64,000 nt of DNA from an uncultured Coriobacteriales bacterium (lineage in GTDB: Bacteria > Actinomycetota > Coriobacteriia > Coriobacteriales > UMGS124). This document shows, in pieces, positions 37,452 to 47,674 of this stretch. Each line of letters opens with the position of its first letter. Within the stretch, counting starts at the first letter, position 1. A program made the position numbers and the translations under genes. The notes under the pieces were generated by a model that made no database searches, had not been told where the DNA came from, and was given only the letters and a program-made list of their open reading frames with translations. The stretch lies in NCBI GenBank assembly GCA_934636245.1, contig CAKUAI010000009.1, positions 83,510 through 147,509 on the forward strand, in the 5' to 3' direction.

Positions 37452-38162
37452 ATGGGTCAGAAGGTACATCCTATTGGCTTCCGTCTCGGCACCACCGAGA
37501 ACTGGCGCTCCCGTTGGTTTTCCGACAAGGATTACAAGGAGACGCTGAAGAGCGATCTTGCCATCCGCAAGTTCCTCACCGCTCGTCTGAAGGACGCCGC
37601 TCTTTCCCGCGTTGAGATTGAGCGCGCCGGCGACAAGGTGAAGGTCATCATCTTCACCGCCCGTCCTGGCATCGTCATCGGCAAGAAGGGTACCGAGATC
37701 GAGACCCTTCGCAAGGAGATCGAGAAGGTCTCCGGCAAGACCGGCGGCGACCTCAGCGTTGAGGTCATCGAGGTCAAGCGCCCCGAGCTCGACGCCACCC
37801 TCGTGGCTCAGAGCATCGCTGAGCAGCTCGAGCAGCGCGTCGCTTTCCGTCGCGCCATGCGCAAGGCCGTTCAGTCTGCCCGTAAGTCCGGCGCCAAGGG
37901 TATTCGTATCCAGTGCTCCGGCCGTCTGGGCGGCGCCGAGATGGGTCGTCGCGAGTGGTACCGCGAGGGTCGCGTGCCGCTGCACACCCTGCGCGCCAAG
38001 ATTGACTATGGCACCGCCACTGCCCACACCATCATGGGCTCTTGCGGCGTGAAGGTTTGGATCTACCTGGGCGAGAAGCTTCCCGGCCAGCCTGCACCCA
38101 ACCCTGCCCTTGAGGGCGCTCCTCGCCAGCGTCGTGGCGGCCGCAACGAAGGTAGGAGGTAG
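37452..38162 (+). CDS. rpsC: 30S ribosomal protein S3
   Basis: S3 forms part of the mRNA entry tunnel. The 236-residue product has a KH domain ([14 protein letters not shown]) and the C-terminal [24 protein letters not shown]. The last 20 residues are an Arg/Gly/Pro-rich tail. Five bases separate it from rplV. A normal member of the S10 cluster. Confidence 0.97.
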   Translation: MGQKVHPIGFRLGTTENWRSRWFSDKDYKETLKSDLAIRKFLTARLKDAALSRVEIERAGDKVKVIIFTARPGIVIGKKGTEIETLRKEIEKVSGKTGGDLSVEVIEVKRPELDATLVAQSIAEQLEQRVAFRRAMRKAVQSARKSGAKGIRIQCSGRLGGAEMGRREWYREGRVPLHTLRAKIDYGTATAHTIMGSCGVKVWIYLGEKLPGQPAPNPALEGAPRQRRGGRNEGRR

Positions 38163-38166
38163 TTAG

Positions 38167-38597
<431 letters not shown>

Positions 38598-38598
<1 letters not shown>

Positions 38599-38807
38599 TG
38601 AAGCCCGCAGAGATCAGGGAGCTCGACGACAAGCAGCTTCAGGAGAAGCTGAAGGAGTGCCGTGCCGAGCTGTTCAACCTCCGTTTTCAAATGGCCACCA
38701 GCCAGCTTGACAACACGGCCCGCGTCACGAATGTGAAGAAGGATGTTGCACGCATCCTCACCGAGATTCGTGCCCGTGAGATCGCTGCCCAGAAGAACCA
38801 GGAGTAA
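38598..38807 (+). CDS. rpmC: 50S ribosomal protein L29
   Basis: L29 lies at the tunnel exit next to L23. A 69-residue two-helix protein starting [20 protein letters not shown], with the signature [14 protein letters not shown]. Coupled to rplP by TAATG; rpsQ starts 2 bases after its stop. Confidence 0.96.
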
Positions 38808-38809
38808 CA

Positions 38810-39070
38810 ATGGCTGAGGAGCGCAACCGCCGCAAGGTTCGCCAGGGTGTCGTCACTTCCATCATGGGCGACAAGTCCGTCGTCGTGACCACCACTGAGC
38901 GCAAGCGTCACCCCAAGTACGGCAAGATGGTCACCAGCTCGAAGAAGTTCCACGTCCATGACGAGAACAACGAGTGCAACGTCGGCGACACCATCCGTAT
39001 CATGGAGACTCGTCCGCTGTCTGCGACCAAGCGTTGGCGCCTGCTTGAGATCGTCGAGCGCGCGAAGTAA
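38810..39070 (+). CDS. rpsQ: 30S ribosomal protein S17
   Basis: S17 is a primary 16S rRNA-binding protein. 86 residues with [28 protein letters not shown], and the signature [19 protein letters not shown]. The last gene before a strong terminator that separates the S10-like and spc-like parts of the cluster. Confidence 0.96.
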   Translation: MAEERNRRKVRQGVVTSIMGDKSVVVTTTERKRHPKYGKMVTSSKKFHVHDENNECNVGDTIRIMETRPLSATKRWRLLEIVERAK

Positions 39071-39082
39071 GTTTCTTTATGC

Positions 39083-39117
39083 GCCTGCGCGCGCCAAATG
39101 ACGCGCGCAGGCTTTTC
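39083..39117 (+). terminator. terminator between rpsQ and rplN
   Basis: A perfect 11-base-pair stem GCCTGCGCGCG/CGCGCGCAGGC across CCAAATGA, followed by TTTTCC. Confidence 0.88.
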
Positions 39118-39184
39118 CTGTGGTATGTAAGCCGCACGGTGCGGGCCTACCTCTATCACCTGAGAGCATCATTCGGAGGATGCG

Positions 39185-39553
39185 ATGATTCAAGCAGAGA
39201 CCGTTCTCAAGGTCGCTGATAACTCCGGTGCACGCAAGTTGAAGTGCATCAAGGTTATTGGTGGTTCCAAGCGTCGCTACGCCGGTGTGGGCGACGTCAT
39301 CATTTGCGCTGTCCAGGAGGCCCTGCCTAACGGTAACGTTAAGAAGGGCTCCGTTGTGCGCTGCGTTGTAGTGCGCACCAAGAAGGAGATTCGTCGTAAG
39401 GACGGTAGCTACATCCGCTTCGACGACAACGCCGCTGTTCTGATTGACGCCAACGGCAACCCCAAGGGCACCCGTGTCTTTGGCCCCGTGGCCCGCGAGC
39501 TGCGCGATCGCAAGTATTTGAAGATCGCTTCCCTGGCTCCCGAGACCCTGTAA
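39185..39553 (+). CDS. rplN: 50S ribosomal protein L14
   Basis: L14 lies at the subunit interface. 122 residues beginning [19 protein letters not shown], with the signature [19 protein letters not shown] and the C-terminal [28 protein letters not shown] precedes the ATG. First gene after the rpsQ terminator; I see no clear promoter for it in the 68 bases between. Confidence 0.97.
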   Translation: MIQAETVLKVADNSGARKLKCIKVIGGSKRRYAGVGDVIICAVQEALPNGNVKKGSVVRCVVVRTKKEIRRKDGSYIRFDDNAAVLIDANGNPKGTRVFGPVARELRDRKYLKIASLAPETL

Positions 39554-39568
39554 GGAGAAGTGGAAGAA

Positions 39569-39889
39569 ATGGCAAAGCTCACCGTTCGCAAGGGCGATAC
39601 CGTCAAGGTTCTTAACGGCAAGGATGCCGGCAAGACTGGCGAGATTATTCGCGCCCTTCCTTCCGACGGCAAGGTCGTTGTCAAGGGTGTCGCCCTTGTC
39701 AAGAAGTCCGTTCGTCCTACTCAGCAGAACCCCCGTGGTGGCATTGTCACCAAGGAGGCCGCTATCAACGTGTCCCGCGTGCAGCTCATTTGCCCCAAGT
39801 GCGGCAAGCCCACGCGTGTTGGTCACGGCGGCCAGAGCGCCGAGGGCAACAAGATCCGCATTTGCAAGAAGTGCGGCGCTGAGTTCTAA
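39569..39889 (+). CDS. rplX: 50S ribosomal protein L24
   Basis: L24 initiates 50S assembly. 106 residues with a KOW motif (KGDTVKVLNGKDAGKTG) and, at the C-terminus, CPKC ... CKKC, a putative zinc ribbon seen in some L24 proteins. The ATG at 39569 lies 10 bases after AAGGAGA; a GTG three codons upstream is too close to it. A terminator follows. Confidence 0.96.
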   Translation: MAKLTVRKGDTVKVLNGKDAGKTGEIIRALPSDGKVVVKGVALVKKSVRPTQQNPRGGIVTKEAAINVSRVQLICPKCGKPTRVGHGGQSAEGNKIRICKKCGAEF

Positions 39890-39926
39890 TTTCTTCACGA
39901 CAATCTAGACAAGTCGTGGAATCTTT

Positions 39927-39962
39927 AGCCCCGTCTGGACATATCCAGGCGGGGCTATTATT
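39927..39962 (+). terminator. hairpin between rplX and rplE
   Basis: A 13-base-pair stem AGCCCCGTCTGGA/TCCAGGCGGGGCT (one G-U) across CATA, followed by ATTATTATC. A second hairpin CTCCCAGA/TCTGGGAG (about 39977-39996) precedes rplE. Confidence 0.65.
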
Positions 39963-40045
39963 ATCTATTGCTTGGCTCCCAGAGTGGTTCTGGGAGGCGT
40001 CGGGCGTTCCCGGCGCTTAAAACCCCGTAAGAGGAGAGTTCGTTC

Positions 40046-40594
40046 ATGGATTACACGCCTCGTCTGAAGACTGCCTACTTCGAGAAGGTTCGTCCTGAGC
40101 TTCAGGAGAAGTACCAGTACAGCAACGTGCACCTTATCCCCCGTCTCGAGAAGATTGTCGTCAACATGGGCGTCGGTGAGGCTGCTACCGATTCCAAGGC
40201 TATCGACGGCGCTGTCGCTGACCTGCGCACCATCACCGGCCAGCAGCCGATGATTGCTCGCGCCCGCAAGTCCATCGCTTCCTTCCACCTGCGCGAGGGC
40301 ATGCCCATCGGTGCCAAGGTCACCCTGCGTGGCGACCGCATGTGGGAGTTCTTCGATCGTCTTGTCTCCATCGACATCCCCCGTATCCGCGACTTCCGTG
40401 GTCTGTCCACCAAGTCCTTCGACGGCAACGGCAACTACTCCATGGGTGTCAAGGAGCAGCAGATCTTCCCCGAGATTCCGTTCGACAAGATTGACCGTGT
40501 CCGTGGCATGGACATCACGTTCGTAACCAGCGCCACCACCGACGCTGAGGCTGAGAGCCTCATGCGCGCGCTGGGTTTCCCCTTTGTGAAGTAA
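40046..40594 (+). CDS. rplE: 50S ribosomal protein L5
   Basis: L5 binds 5S rRNA and bridges to the 30S head. 182 residues with [19 protein letters not shown], the signature [16 protein letters not shown], and [24 protein letters not shown] lies before the ATG. Follows the rplX hairpin. Confidence 0.97.
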   Translation: MDYTPRLKTAYFEKVRPELQEKYQYSNVHLIPRLEKIVVNMGVGEAATDSKAIDGAVADLRTITGQQPMIARARKSIASFHLREGMPIGAKVTLRGDRMWEFFDRLVSIDIPRIRDFRGLSTKSFDGNGNYSMGVKEQQIFPEIPFDKIDRVRGMDITFVTSATTDAEAESLMRALGFPFVK

Positions 40595-40656
40595 AGGCTT
40601 TCCGCCTTTGTTTCAAATAGCGTTGCATAGAAAACGAGTGTTGTAGAGGAGGAAGA

Positions 40657-40842
40657 GTGGCTAAGAAATCGATGATCGCCGCAGCTGAGCGTGAGCCGAA
40701 GTTTTCGACTCGTCAGCACAACCGTTGCATGCGTTGCGGGCGTCCCCGCGCCTACTATCGCAAGTTCGGTCTGTGCCGTGTCTGCTTCCGTGAGCTTGCT
40801 AGCAATGGCGAACTCCCTGGTGTCAAAAAGGCTAGCTGGTAG
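40657..40842 (+). CDS. rpsZ: 30S ribosomal protein S14, zinc type
   Basis: A 61-residue S14 of the short zinc-containing form, with CMRC and CRVC as the zinc ligands and the signature [13 protein letters not shown]. Start is GTG at 40657 behind AGAGGAGGAA. Keeping the zinc type fits zinc-containing L33 and L36 in the same window. Confidence 0.97.
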   Translation: MAKKSMIAAAEREPKFSTRQHNRCMRCGRPRAYYRKFGLCRVCFRELASNGELPGVKKASW

Positions 40843-40934
40843 TTTAGCGCCGGGGATCTGTTCTGATAGGCGCGACCGCTATGGGCGGAAGCGAACCTCT
40901 GGACAGTCTCATCCAGAACTATAGGAGGAACCTA

Positions 40935-41333
40935 ATGAACCTGAGTGACCCGATCGCAGATATGCTTACGCGTATTCGTAACGCGAACTCTGCGAACAAG
41001 GCCACGGTCTCGATGCCTTCCAGCAAGAAGCTGCTCGAGATCGCTCGCGTTATGAAGGAGGAGGGCTACATCGCCGACTACGTCGTCGAGGCCGGTACTC
41101 CCCATGACGACCTTGTCATCACCCTCAAGTACGGCGAGCGTCGCGCCAAGGTTATTCGCGGCATCCGTCGTATTTCCAAGCCCGGCCTGCGCATCTTCGT
41201 GGGCAAGGATGACCTTCCCCGCGTCATCGGCGGCCTGGGTATCGCCATCATCTCTACGTCCAAGGGTGTTATGACTGACCGCGACGCTCGTAAGCTTGGT
41301 GTCGGCGGCGAAGTCATCGCCTACGTTTGGTAA
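40935..41333 (+). CDS. rpsH: 30S ribosomal protein S8
   Basis: S8 binds helix 21 of 16S rRNA and in E. coli represses the spc operon. 132 residues starting [18 protein letters not shown], with the C-terminal signature [27 protein letters not shown] precedes the ATG at 40935; upstream in-frame sequence shows no homology. Confidence 0.97.
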   Translation: MNLSDPIADMLTRIRNANSANKATVSMPSSKKLLEIARVMKEEGYIADYVVEAGTPHDDLVITLKYGERRAKVIRGIRRISKPGLRIFVGKDDLPRVIGGLGIAIISTSKGVMTDRDARKLGVGGEVIAYVW

Positions 41334-41359
41334 CGGACTGCTGGAAAGGAGCAACCACC

Positions 41360-41896
41360 GTGTCCCGTATCGGTAAGAAGCCCATCCCGGTCCCTGCCGG
41401 CGTTGAAGTGACCATTAACGGCAACGATGTCGCTGTTAAGGGCCCCAAGGGCGAACTCAAGAAGTCTTTCTACGAGCTGCTGACCATCGAGCAGGAGGGC
41501 AACGAGATCATCGTTACCCGTCCCGATGATTCGCGCACCTGCCGTGCCATGCACGGTCTCACCCGCACCCTTCTGCACAACATGATTGTTGGCGTCTCTG
41601 AGGGCTTCTCCAAGAAGCTCGAGCTCCAGGGCGTTGGCTACCGTGTTGCCCTCAAGGGTAAGAACCTCGACCTTTCCCTGGGCTTCTCCCACCCCGTCAT
41701 TGTTGAGCCCGAAGAGGGCATCAGCTTTGAGGTTCCGGACAACACGCACATCATTGTCAAGGGTATTGACAACCAGCGTGTTGGCCAGGTCGCGGCCGAT
41801 ATCCGCTTCCTGCGTCCGCCTGAGCCTTACAAGGGCAAGGGCATCCGCTACGACGGTGAGGTTGTCCGTCGTAAGCTCGGTAAGGCCTCGAAGTAG
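41360..41896 (+). CDS. rplF: 50S ribosomal protein L6
   Basis: L6 lies near the factor-binding site. The 178 residues contain two related alpha/beta domains and the C-terminal signature [19 protein letters not shown]. Start is GTG at 41360 behind AAAGGAG, matching the family N-terminus [11 protein letters not shown]. Confidence 0.97.
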   Translation: MSRIGKKPIPVPAGVEVTINGNDVAVKGPKGELKKSFYELLTIEQEGNEIIVTRPDDSRTCRAMHGLTRTLLHNMIVGVSEGFSKKLELQGVGYRVALKGKNLDLSLGFSHPVIVEPEEGISFEVPDNTHIIVKGIDNQRVGQVAADIRFLRPPEPYKGKGIRYDGEVVRRKLGKASK

Positions 41897-41944
41897 TAAA
41901 TTAGCACCGAGGCTTTCTCTCGGTCGTATGCGAGGAGACTTAGC

Positions 41945-42313
41945 ATGAACAAGCACAAGGCGAAGCAGGAGCGTCTCGCTCGTCGCCATCGCGCGGTTCG
42001 CGGCAAGATCTCGGGCACTCCCGCCCGCCCGCGTCTGTGCGTTACCCGTTCCAACGCCAACATCTACGCTCAGGTCATCGATGACGTCGCCGGCAAGACC
42101 CTGGTGAGCGCTTCGACCCTCGACGCTGAGTTCAAGGCGACCGGCAAGATTGGCTCCAACAAGGAAGCTGCCACCTTCGTGGGCGAGCTTGTTGGTAAGC
42201 GCGCCATCGAGGCTGGCATCACTACGGTTTCTTTTGACCGCGGTGGCAACCTCTACCATGGTCGCGTGGCCGCCCTCGCCGACGGTGCCCGTAGCGCCGG
42301 CCTGGTCTTCTAG
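41945..42313 (+). CDS. rplR: 50S ribosomal protein L18
   Basis: L18 binds 5S rRNA. 122 residues: a basic N-terminus [16 protein letters not shown], then [19 protein letters not shown] and the C-terminal [26 protein letters not shown] precedes the ATG. Eleven bases separate it from rpsE. Confidence 0.97.
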   Translation: MNKHKAKQERLARRHRAVRGKISGTPARPRLCVTRSNANIYAQVIDDVAGKTLVSASTLDAEFKATGKIGSNKEAATFVGELVGKRAIEAGITTVSFDRGGNLYHGRVAALADGARSAGLVF

Positions 42314-42324
42314 GAGGAGTACGA

Positions 42325-42849
42325 ATGCCGCGTAATCGCCAGAATGAGACCGCTCAGCCCGAGCTGCAGGAGCGCGTCGTTTTCATCAACCGTGTTTCCA
42401 AGACCGTCAAGGGCGGTCGCCGCATGTCCCTGTCCGCTCTCGTCGTCGTTGGTGACGGCAAGGGCAACGTCGGCGTGGGCATGGGCAAGTCCGCCGAGGT
42501 GCCGCTGGCTATCCAGAAGGGCATCGAGGACGCCAAGAAGAACATGTTCTACGTTCCCGTTACTGAGGATGGCACCATTCCTCACGAGGTCGAGGGCCAC
42601 TTCGGCGCCGGCCGCGTCGTTCTGAAGCCCGCTGTTCCTGGTACCGGCATCATCGCCGGCGGCCCTGTTCGCGCCCTTTGCGAGCTCGCCGGCATCAAGA
42701 ACATCCTCGGCAAGTCTCTCGGCACCAGCAACGCCATGAACATCCTCAAGGCTGCCGCTGAGGGCTTCTCCCGTCTTGAGAGCAACGAGGCCGCTGCTGC
42801 CCGCCGTGGCATCTCCGTTGCCCAGATGTTCGTCGGCAAGGAGGCCTAA
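42325..42849 (+). CDS. rpsE: 30S ribosomal protein S5
   Basis: S5 affects accuracy and helicase function at the mRNA entry. 174 residues with [37 protein letters not shown] and the C-terminal [25 protein letters not shown] precedes the ATG. Two bases separate it from rpmD. Confidence 0.97.
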   Translation: MPRNRQNETAQPELQERVVFINRVSKTVKGGRRMSLSALVVVGDGKGNVGVGMGKSAEVPLAIQKGIEDAKKNMFYVPVTEDGTIPHEVEGHFGAGRVVLKPAVPGTGIIAGGPVRALCELAGIKNILGKSLGTSNAMNILKAAAEGFSRLESNEAAAARRGISVAQMFVGKEA

Positions 42850-42851
42850 GA

Positions 42852-43043
42852 ATGGCTGAGCAGACCAAGACCCTGCGCATCACGCAGGTTAAGAGCACCA
42901 TCGGCTATCCTCAGGATCAGCGCGACACCATGCGTTCCCTGGGCCTTCGCCGCATCAACAACGTCGTCGAGTTCGCCGACAGCCCCTCCGTGCGCGGTAT
43001 GATCCTCAAGGTTCGTCACCTCGTCACGGTCGAGGAGATTTAG
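42852..43043 (+). CDS. rpmD: 50S ribosomal protein L30
   Basis: A 63-residue L30 with [20 protein letters not shown] and [11 protein letters not shown], the typical short bacterial form. It starts 2 bases after rpsE, using the GGAGG within the end of that gene. Confidence 0.96.
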   Translation: MAEQTKTLRITQVKSTIGYPQDQRDTMRSLGLRRINNVVEFADSPSVRGMILKVRHLVTVEEI

Positions 43044-43051
43044 GAGTCATC

Positions 43052-43501
43052 ATGCAGCTTAACGATCTTTACCCTGCGCCTGGTTCGCGCAAGGACCGCA
43101 AGCGCGTCGGCCGCGGTAACTCCGGTTACGGCGGAACGACCGCTGGCCGTGGCCAGAAGGGCCAGAAGTCCCGCTCTGGCGGCGGCAAGGGCCCGGGCTT
43201 CGAGGGTGGCCAGATGAAGCTCGCCATGCGTCTTCCTAAGCTCCCCGGCTTCAGGAACCCCACGCGTGTTGAGTACTTCCCTGTGAACCTCGCTCGTCTT
43301 GATGCCCTGTTCAACGATGGCGATGTCGTCGATTCCGATGCTCTCGTCGCCAAGAACGTCATCAAGAAGTCCACGACCCTTGTCAAGGTTCTCGGCGATG
43401 GCGACATCACCAAGAAGCTGACCGTCAAGGTTGACAAGGTTTCCGCCTCCGCCCAGGCCAAGATTGAGGCCGCTGGAGGGACGGTAGAGCGTCCGTGCTA
43501 A
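43052..43501 (+). CDS. rplO: 50S ribosomal protein L15
   Basis: L15 is a late assembly protein. 149 residues: Gly/Lys/Arg-rich N-terminal arm (KRVGRGNSGYGGTTAGRGQK) and the C-terminal domain with the signature KVSASAQAKIEAAGGTVE. TAGGAG precedes the ATG. Its end overlaps the secY start by 7 bases. Confidence 0.96.
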   Translation: MQLNDLYPAPGSRKDRKRVGRGNSGYGGTTAGRGQKGQKSRSGGGKGPGFEGGQMKLAMRLPKLPGFRNPTRVEYFPVNLARLDALFNDGDVVDSDALVAKNVIKKSTTLVKVLGDGDITKKLTVKVDKVSASAQAKIEAAGGTVERPC

Positions 43502-44784
43502 CTGCCATCCTCAATGCGTTCCGGGAGCCTGAACTGAGGAAGAAGATTCTCATTACCTTGGGAATCATCGTGCTGTACCGCATCGGTTCGTACATTCCTC
43601 TTCCCGGTATTCCATTTGGGGATTTGGTTAGCCAGTTCGAAGATGCCAATGGTGGCATGGCGAACACGATGGCATTGCTCAACCTTTTTGCAGGTGGCGC
43701 TTTGTCGTATGTGTCGTTGTTCTCCCTCGGTATCATGCCCTACATCACCGCCTCCATCATCCTTCAGATGATGCAGGCGGTGATTCCCTCGCTTCGCGAG
43801 CTCGCGAAGGAGGGTGAGACCGGTCAGCGTAAGATTACGCAGTACACTCGTTATTTGACGATTGTTCTGTCGCTGATTAACGCCATTGGCTACTTGCTCT
43901 TGTTCAAGAGCCCGTCCTATGGCATTAGCTTTGCTGGCATGGGTATGCCTGAAGCACTGCTCGACGTGATGATTGTCTTTGGTTTTGTCGTCGGTTCCGT
44001 TCTCATCATGTGGCTGGGTGAACTCATCACTCAGTACGGCGTGGGCAACGGCATGTCGCTCATCATCTTTGCCAACATCATGTCGCGCCTGCCCCAGGCA
44101 ATCTTCTCTTCTGTCGAGTACAACTCGTACGGCGCACTCATCACGATTCTCGTGGTTATCGTTATCGTTGCTGTTATCCCGCCGATTATCTTTATCGAGA
44201 GGGGACAGCGCAGGATTCCGATTCAGTACGCCAAGCGTGTTGTCGGCCGAAGGATGATGGGTGGTCAGACCACCTATCTGCCCATCAAGGTCAACACCGC
44301 GGGCGTCATTCCGATCATCTTTGCTTCTTCGCTTCTCTACATACCGGCGCAGCTTGCTGTTTTCTTCCCCAATGTGGAATGGATCCAGGTTTTCTCTAAT
44401 GCGGTGTCGGCTGGTTGGCTTAACTGGCTGTTGTCCTTTGCTTTGATCATCTTCTTCGCGTACTTCTACACGGCGATGGTGTTCAATCCTGAGGACACGG
44501 CTGACAACCTTCGTAAGCAGGGCGGCTTCATTCCTGGTGTTCGTCCTGGTGCTGCGACCGCTCGTTACATCAAGGACGTGCTCAATCGCATCACGCTTCC
44601 TGGTGCCATCTTCATCGCTCTTATCGCGGTGGTGCCGAGCATCTTGTTCTTCTTCACGAACAACACGCTCATTCAGGCATTTGGTGGTACTTCGATTCTG
44701 ATTATGGTTGGCGTTGCACTTGATACAATGAGCAAGGTTGAAAGCCAGCTCAAGATGCACGACTACGGCGGCTTCTTTAAGTAA
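43495..44784 (+). CDS. secY: preprotein translocase subunit SecY
   Basis: The protein-conducting channel. 429 residues with ten predicted membrane segments; RIGSYIPLPGI after the first, ITASIILQ, and the cytoplasmic loop GQRRIPIQYAKRVVGRRM (C5) needed for SecA and ribosome binding are present. The GTG start at 43495 lies inside the end of rplO with GGAGGGACG upstream. A terminator stands right before adk. Confidence 0.97.
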   Translation: MLTAILNAFREPELRKKILITLGIIVLYRIGSYIPLPGIPFGDLVSQFEDANGGMANTMALLNLFAGGALSYVSLFSLGIMPYITASIILQMMQAVIPSLRELAKEGETGQRKITQYTRYLTIVLSLINAIGYLLLFKSPSYGISFAGMGMPEALLDVMIVFGFVVGSVLIMWLGELITQYGVGNGMSLIIFANIMSRLPQAIFSSVEYNSYGALITILVVIVIVAVIPPIIFIERGQRRIPIQYAKRVVGRRMMGGQTTYLPIKVNTAGVIPIIFASSLLYIPAQLAVFFPNVEWIQVFSNAVSAGWLNWLLSFALIIFFAYFYTAMVFNPEDTADNLRKQGGFIPGVRPGAATARYIKDVLNRITLPGAIFIALIAVVPSILFFFTNNTLIQAFGGTSILIMVGVALDTMSKVESQLKMHDYGGFFK

Positions 44785-44804
44785 GCCCTCTGTCGTTTAC
44801 CCTT

Positions 44805-44836
44805 ATGGGCGGGCACTTTGCCCGCCCATTTTTTTC
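44805..44836 (+). terminator. terminator between secY and adk
   Basis: A perfect 10-base-pair stem ATGGGCGGGC/GCCCGCCCAT with loop ACTTT and TTTTTTT. The ribosome site of adk follows within 10 bases, so adk is expressed by read-through or from an internal promoter. Confidence 0.92.
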
Positions 44837-44849
44837 AAAGGAGGCTCTC

Positions 44850-45479
44850 ATGAATCTCGTGTTGCTTGGTGCTCCCGGTGCAGGTAAGGGCACTCAGTCT
44901 CAGTTCATCATCGATGAGTTCGGCCTTCCTCACATCTCCACGGGCGACATCCTTCGTGCTGCCGTCAAGGAGGGCACGCGCCTGGGTCTCAAGGCCAAGA
45001 GCTATATGGATGCCGGTGCCCTTGTGCCCGATGAGCTCATCATCGACCTTATGCAGGAGCGTCTGAACCAGGATGACTGTCAGAAGGGCTTCATTCTCGA
45101 CGGCTTCCCCCGTACGACTACTCAGGCCGCAGCTCTCGATAGCGTGCTTTCTGCTGATGGCCGTCGTATCGATGCCGCCATTGCGATTGAGGTTCCTGAC
45201 GAGGTGATCATTGACCGTCTTTCCTCTCGCCGCGTGTGCCGTGCATGCGGTTATACCGGAACCGCTGCTGACGCGATGTGCCCGCAGTGCTCTGGCGAGA
45301 TGTACCAGCGTGCTGACGATAACCCTGAGACCATCAAGAACCGCCTCAATGTCTACCATACTTCCACTGCGCCTCTCGTGAACTACTACGCCGGTGCGGG
45401 TGTTCTGGTTGAGATTGACGGAAATCGTCCTGTCGACGAGGTTTTTGCTGACGTGAAGGCTGCTATCGTCAATGATTAA
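44850..45479 (+). CDS. adk: adenylate kinase
   Basis: Interconverts ATP + AMP and 2 ADP. The 209-residue product has the P-loop GAPGAGKGT (7-15), the signature FILDGFPRTTTQA, and a long LID with four cysteines (130, 133, 144, 147) that bind structural zinc, as in Gram-positive adenylate kinases. AAAGGAGG precedes the ATG. Its end overlaps the start of map by 8 bases. Confidence 0.97.
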   Translation: MNLVLLGAPGAGKGTQSQFIIDEFGLPHISTGDILRAAVKEGTRLGLKAKSYMDAGALVPDELIIDLMQERLNQDDCQKGFILDGFPRTTTQAAALDSVLSADGRRIDAAIAIEVPDEVIIDRLSSRRVCRACGYTGTAADAMCPQCSGEMYQRADDNPETIKNRLNVYHTSTAPLVNYYAGAGVLVEIDGNRPVDEVFADVKAAIVND

Positions 45480-46269
45480 GCTTAAGTCTCCCCAAGATAT
45501 CGAGGGCCTCAAGGTTTGCGGAGCCCTTTCTAAAGAGGCTCTGCGCCTGACCGGTGAGATGGTTCGCCCGGGCATCTCTACCTGGGAACTCGACAAGTTC
45601 TGCGAGGATTTTATTCGCATGCATGGGGGAGTGCCTGGCTTTAAGGGCTACGGTGGTTTCCCGGGCACCATCTGCGCCTCGATCAACGACGAAGTAGTTC
45701 ACGGTATTCCCTCTCGCGATCGCATTCTGTGCGAGGGCGATATCATCTCGATTGATACGGGAGCCACGGTCAACGGATGGGTTGGCGACAATGCCTGGAC
45801 GTTTGCTGTCGGCCATATCTCCGACGATCGCAAGGCGTTGCTCGAAGTTACGCGCGATTGCTTGGCTCTTGCAATCGAGCAGGCTGTTCCCGGCAATCAT
45901 CTTGGCGACATCGGCTATGCTGTTCAGTCCCATGCTCAAAAGCATGGCTATGGCGTGATTCGTGAGTACGTGGGTCATGGCATTGGGCGCAAAATGCACG
46001 AAGAGCCCAATGTTCCCAATTATGGTCACCGCGGGTTCGGTATTAAGCTCGAGATTGGTATGGTTCTCGCTATCGAGCCGATGATCACGATGGGTCGCCG
46101 TCATGTACACACGCTGGGCAATGACTGGACCGTTGTAACCAATGACGGAAGCATGGCCGCGCATTTCGAGAACACGGTGGCGATTACCAAGGACGGACCG
46201 GTTATCACAACTGCGGAAGAGGGCTTCGATCCTCTTGATGTTGATTGTGGACGTAACGCGTCTTGTTAG
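45472..46269 (+). CDS. map: type I methionine aminopeptidase
   Basis: Removes N-terminal Met. 265 residues with the five metal ligands D95, D106, H169, E202 and E233, and substrate His H77; the pita-bread fold signature YVGHGIGRKMHEEP is present. The ATG lies inside adk. The last 20 residues form a short extra tail. It starts the map-infA-rpmJ-rpsM part, but infA follows only after a 100-base gap. Confidence 0.96.
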   Translation: MIKLKSPQDIEGLKVCGALSKEALRLTGEMVRPGISTWELDKFCEDFIRMHGGVPGFKGYGGFPGTICASINDEVVHGIPSRDRILCEGDIISIDTGATVNGWVGDNAWTFAVGHISDDRKALLEVTRDCLALAIEQAVPGNHLGDIGYAVQSHAQKHGYGVIREYVGHGIGRKMHEEPNVPNYGHRGFGIKLEIGMVLAIEPMITMGRRHVHTLGNDWTVVTNDGSMAAHFENTVAITKDGPVITTAEEGFDPLDVDCGRNASC

Positions 46270-46371
46270 ATAGTGTGTTGTCGTCTCGTATCTTTTGTGA
46301 ATCACTACACTTGGCGTCTTGTCTAGTGTATGATACATCGCTGTATGCGGTTCGAGGGAAAGTGGAGTAAC

Positions 46372-46593
46372 GTGAGCAAGCGCGAAGATGCAATCGAGCT
46401 TGAGGGAACGGTCGTAGAGCCGCTTCCGAATGCTATGTTCAAGGTTGAGCTGGAGAACGGTCATACTGTTCTGGCTCACATCTCTGGCAAGATTCGTATG
46501 CACTATATTCGAATTCTGCCTGGCGACAAGGTTGTCATTGAGCTTTCTCCGTACGACCTGACTCGCGGTCGCATCACCTATCGTTATAAGTAA
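46372..46593 (+). CDS. infA: translation initiation factor IF-1
   Basis: IF-1 occupies the A site during initiation. The 73-residue S1-fold protein has [39 protein letters not shown] and the C-terminal RGRITYRYK. Start is GTG at 46372 ([11 protein letters not shown] follows) with GTGGAG upstream. A TATGAT (46329-46334) 38 bases before it may be a -10 element but has no good -35. Confidence 0.96.
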   Translation: MSKREDAIELEGTVVEPLPNAMFKVELENGHTVLAHISGKIRMHYIRILPGDKVVIELSPYDLTRGRITYRYK

Positions 46594-46626
46594 CGAACCG
46601 GGTTTTTGGTCGTTACACTGTTCTGA

Positions 46627-46668
46627 CTTGCTTCCGACGGGTGGAAATGTATCCACGCAGGAAGTAAG
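46627..46668 (+). other. structured element between infA and rpmJ
   Basis: CTTGCTTCC (46627-46635) pairs with GGAAGTAAG (46660-46668), enclosing GTGGA/TCCAC (46641-46656). No T-run. It lies in a 153-base gap that otherwise holds no gene, and resembles an r-protein leader, possibly for the rpmJ-rpsM-rpsK-rpsD-rpoA genes. Confidence 0.45.
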
Positions 46669-46746
46669 ATTTCGTATGCGTTTCGGCACCAACGTCTGCG
46701 GCTGGACGAAGATATAGAGTGTTAGTTCAACCGAAAGGAAAAGGCA

Positions 46747-46860
46747 ATGAAGGTACGTCCTTCGGTCAAGAAGATTTGCGACAAGTGCAAGATTGTCCGT
46801 CGCCATGGCAAGATTCTTGTCGTGTGTGAGAACCCGCGCCACAAGCAGCGCCAGGGCTAA
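46747..46860 (+). CDS. rpmJ: 50S ribosomal protein L36
   Basis: A 37-residue protein [19 protein letters not shown] followed by [17 protein letters not shown], with the Cys/His zinc site (CDKC, C, H) of the zinc form. GAAAGGAA precedes the ATG. Too short for most gene finders but unmistakable. Confidence 0.97.
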   Translation: MKVRPSVKKICDKCKIVRRHGKILVVCENPRHKQRQG

Positions 46861-46875
46861 GAGAGGAGAGAGCGA

Positions 46876-47247
46876 ATGGCCCGTATTTTTGGCGTCGACC
46901 TGCCGCGTGAGAAGCGCGTCGAGATCGGCCTGACTTACATCTACGGCATCGGCCGTACCACCGCCACCAAGCTGTGCGCCGAGACTGGCGTTGACCCCGC
47001 GACTCGTGTCAAGGACCTGACCGAGGATGAGGTCACGAAGCTTCGTGACGCCATCGATGGCAAGTACCTCGTCGAGGGCGATCTTCGTCGTGAGACTTCC
47101 CAGAACATCAAGCGCCTTATGGACATCGGCTGCTACCGTGGCCTGCGTCACCGTAAGGGTCTGCCTGTCCGTGGTCAGCGCACCCACACCAACGCTCGTA
47201 CCCGCAAGGGTCCCCGTCGTCAAATCGGTGCGAAGAAGAGGGGCTAA
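46876..47247 (+). CDS. rpsM: 30S ribosomal protein S13
   Basis: S13 contacts P-site tRNA and bridges to the 50S. 123 residues starting [19 protein letters not shown] with [11 protein letters not shown] and the C-terminal signature [27 protein letters not shown] lies before the ATG. First of the alpha operon genes rpsM-rpsK-rpsD-rpoA-rplQ. Confidence 0.97.
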   Translation: MARIFGVDLPREKRVEIGLTYIYGIGRTTATKLCAETGVDPATRVKDLTEDEVTKLRDAIDGKYLVEGDLRRETSQNIKRLMDIGCYRGLRHRKGLPVRGQRTHTNARTRKGPRRQIGAKKRG

Positions 47248-47253
47248 GCTACA

Positions 47254-47655
47254 ATGGCATCCAACAAGAAGGCTGTTAAGACTCGCGTGAGGCGAGCCGA
47301 CCGCAAGAACATCGCTGTTGGCCAGGCTCACATCAAGAGCTCGTTCAACAACACGATCGTCTCCATCACCGACCCCCAGGGCAACGTCATCGCTTGGCAG
47401 TCCGCTGGTACGGTTGGTTTCAAGGGATCTCGTAAGTCCACTCCCTTCGCTGCTCAGATGGCTGCTGAGGCTTGCGCCAAGGCCGCTCAGGATCACGGCA
47501 TGCGCAAGGTCGCCGTTTTCGTCAAGGGCCCGGGCTCGGGTCGTGAGACGGCCATTCGTTCCCTCCAGGCTGCTGGCCTCGAGGTTACGAGCATTCAGGA
47601 CAAGACCCCCACTCCGCACAACGGTTGCCGTCCGCGCAAGCGTCGTCGCGTGTAA
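47254..47655 (+). CDS. rpsK: 30S ribosomal protein S11
   Basis: S11 is on the platform near the Shine-Dalgarno helix. 133 residues with [38 protein letters not shown] and the C-terminal [12 protein letters not shown]. Six bases separate it from rpsM. Confidence 0.97.
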   Translation: MASNKKAVKTRVRRADRKNIAVGQAHIKSSFNNTIVSITDPQGNVIAWQSAGTVGFKGSRKSTPFAAQMAAEACAKAAQDHGMRKVAVFVKGPGSGRETAIRSLQAAGLEVTSIQDKTPTPHNGCRPRKRRRV

Positions 47656-47674
47656 GTAAGGAAGGAATACCAAT

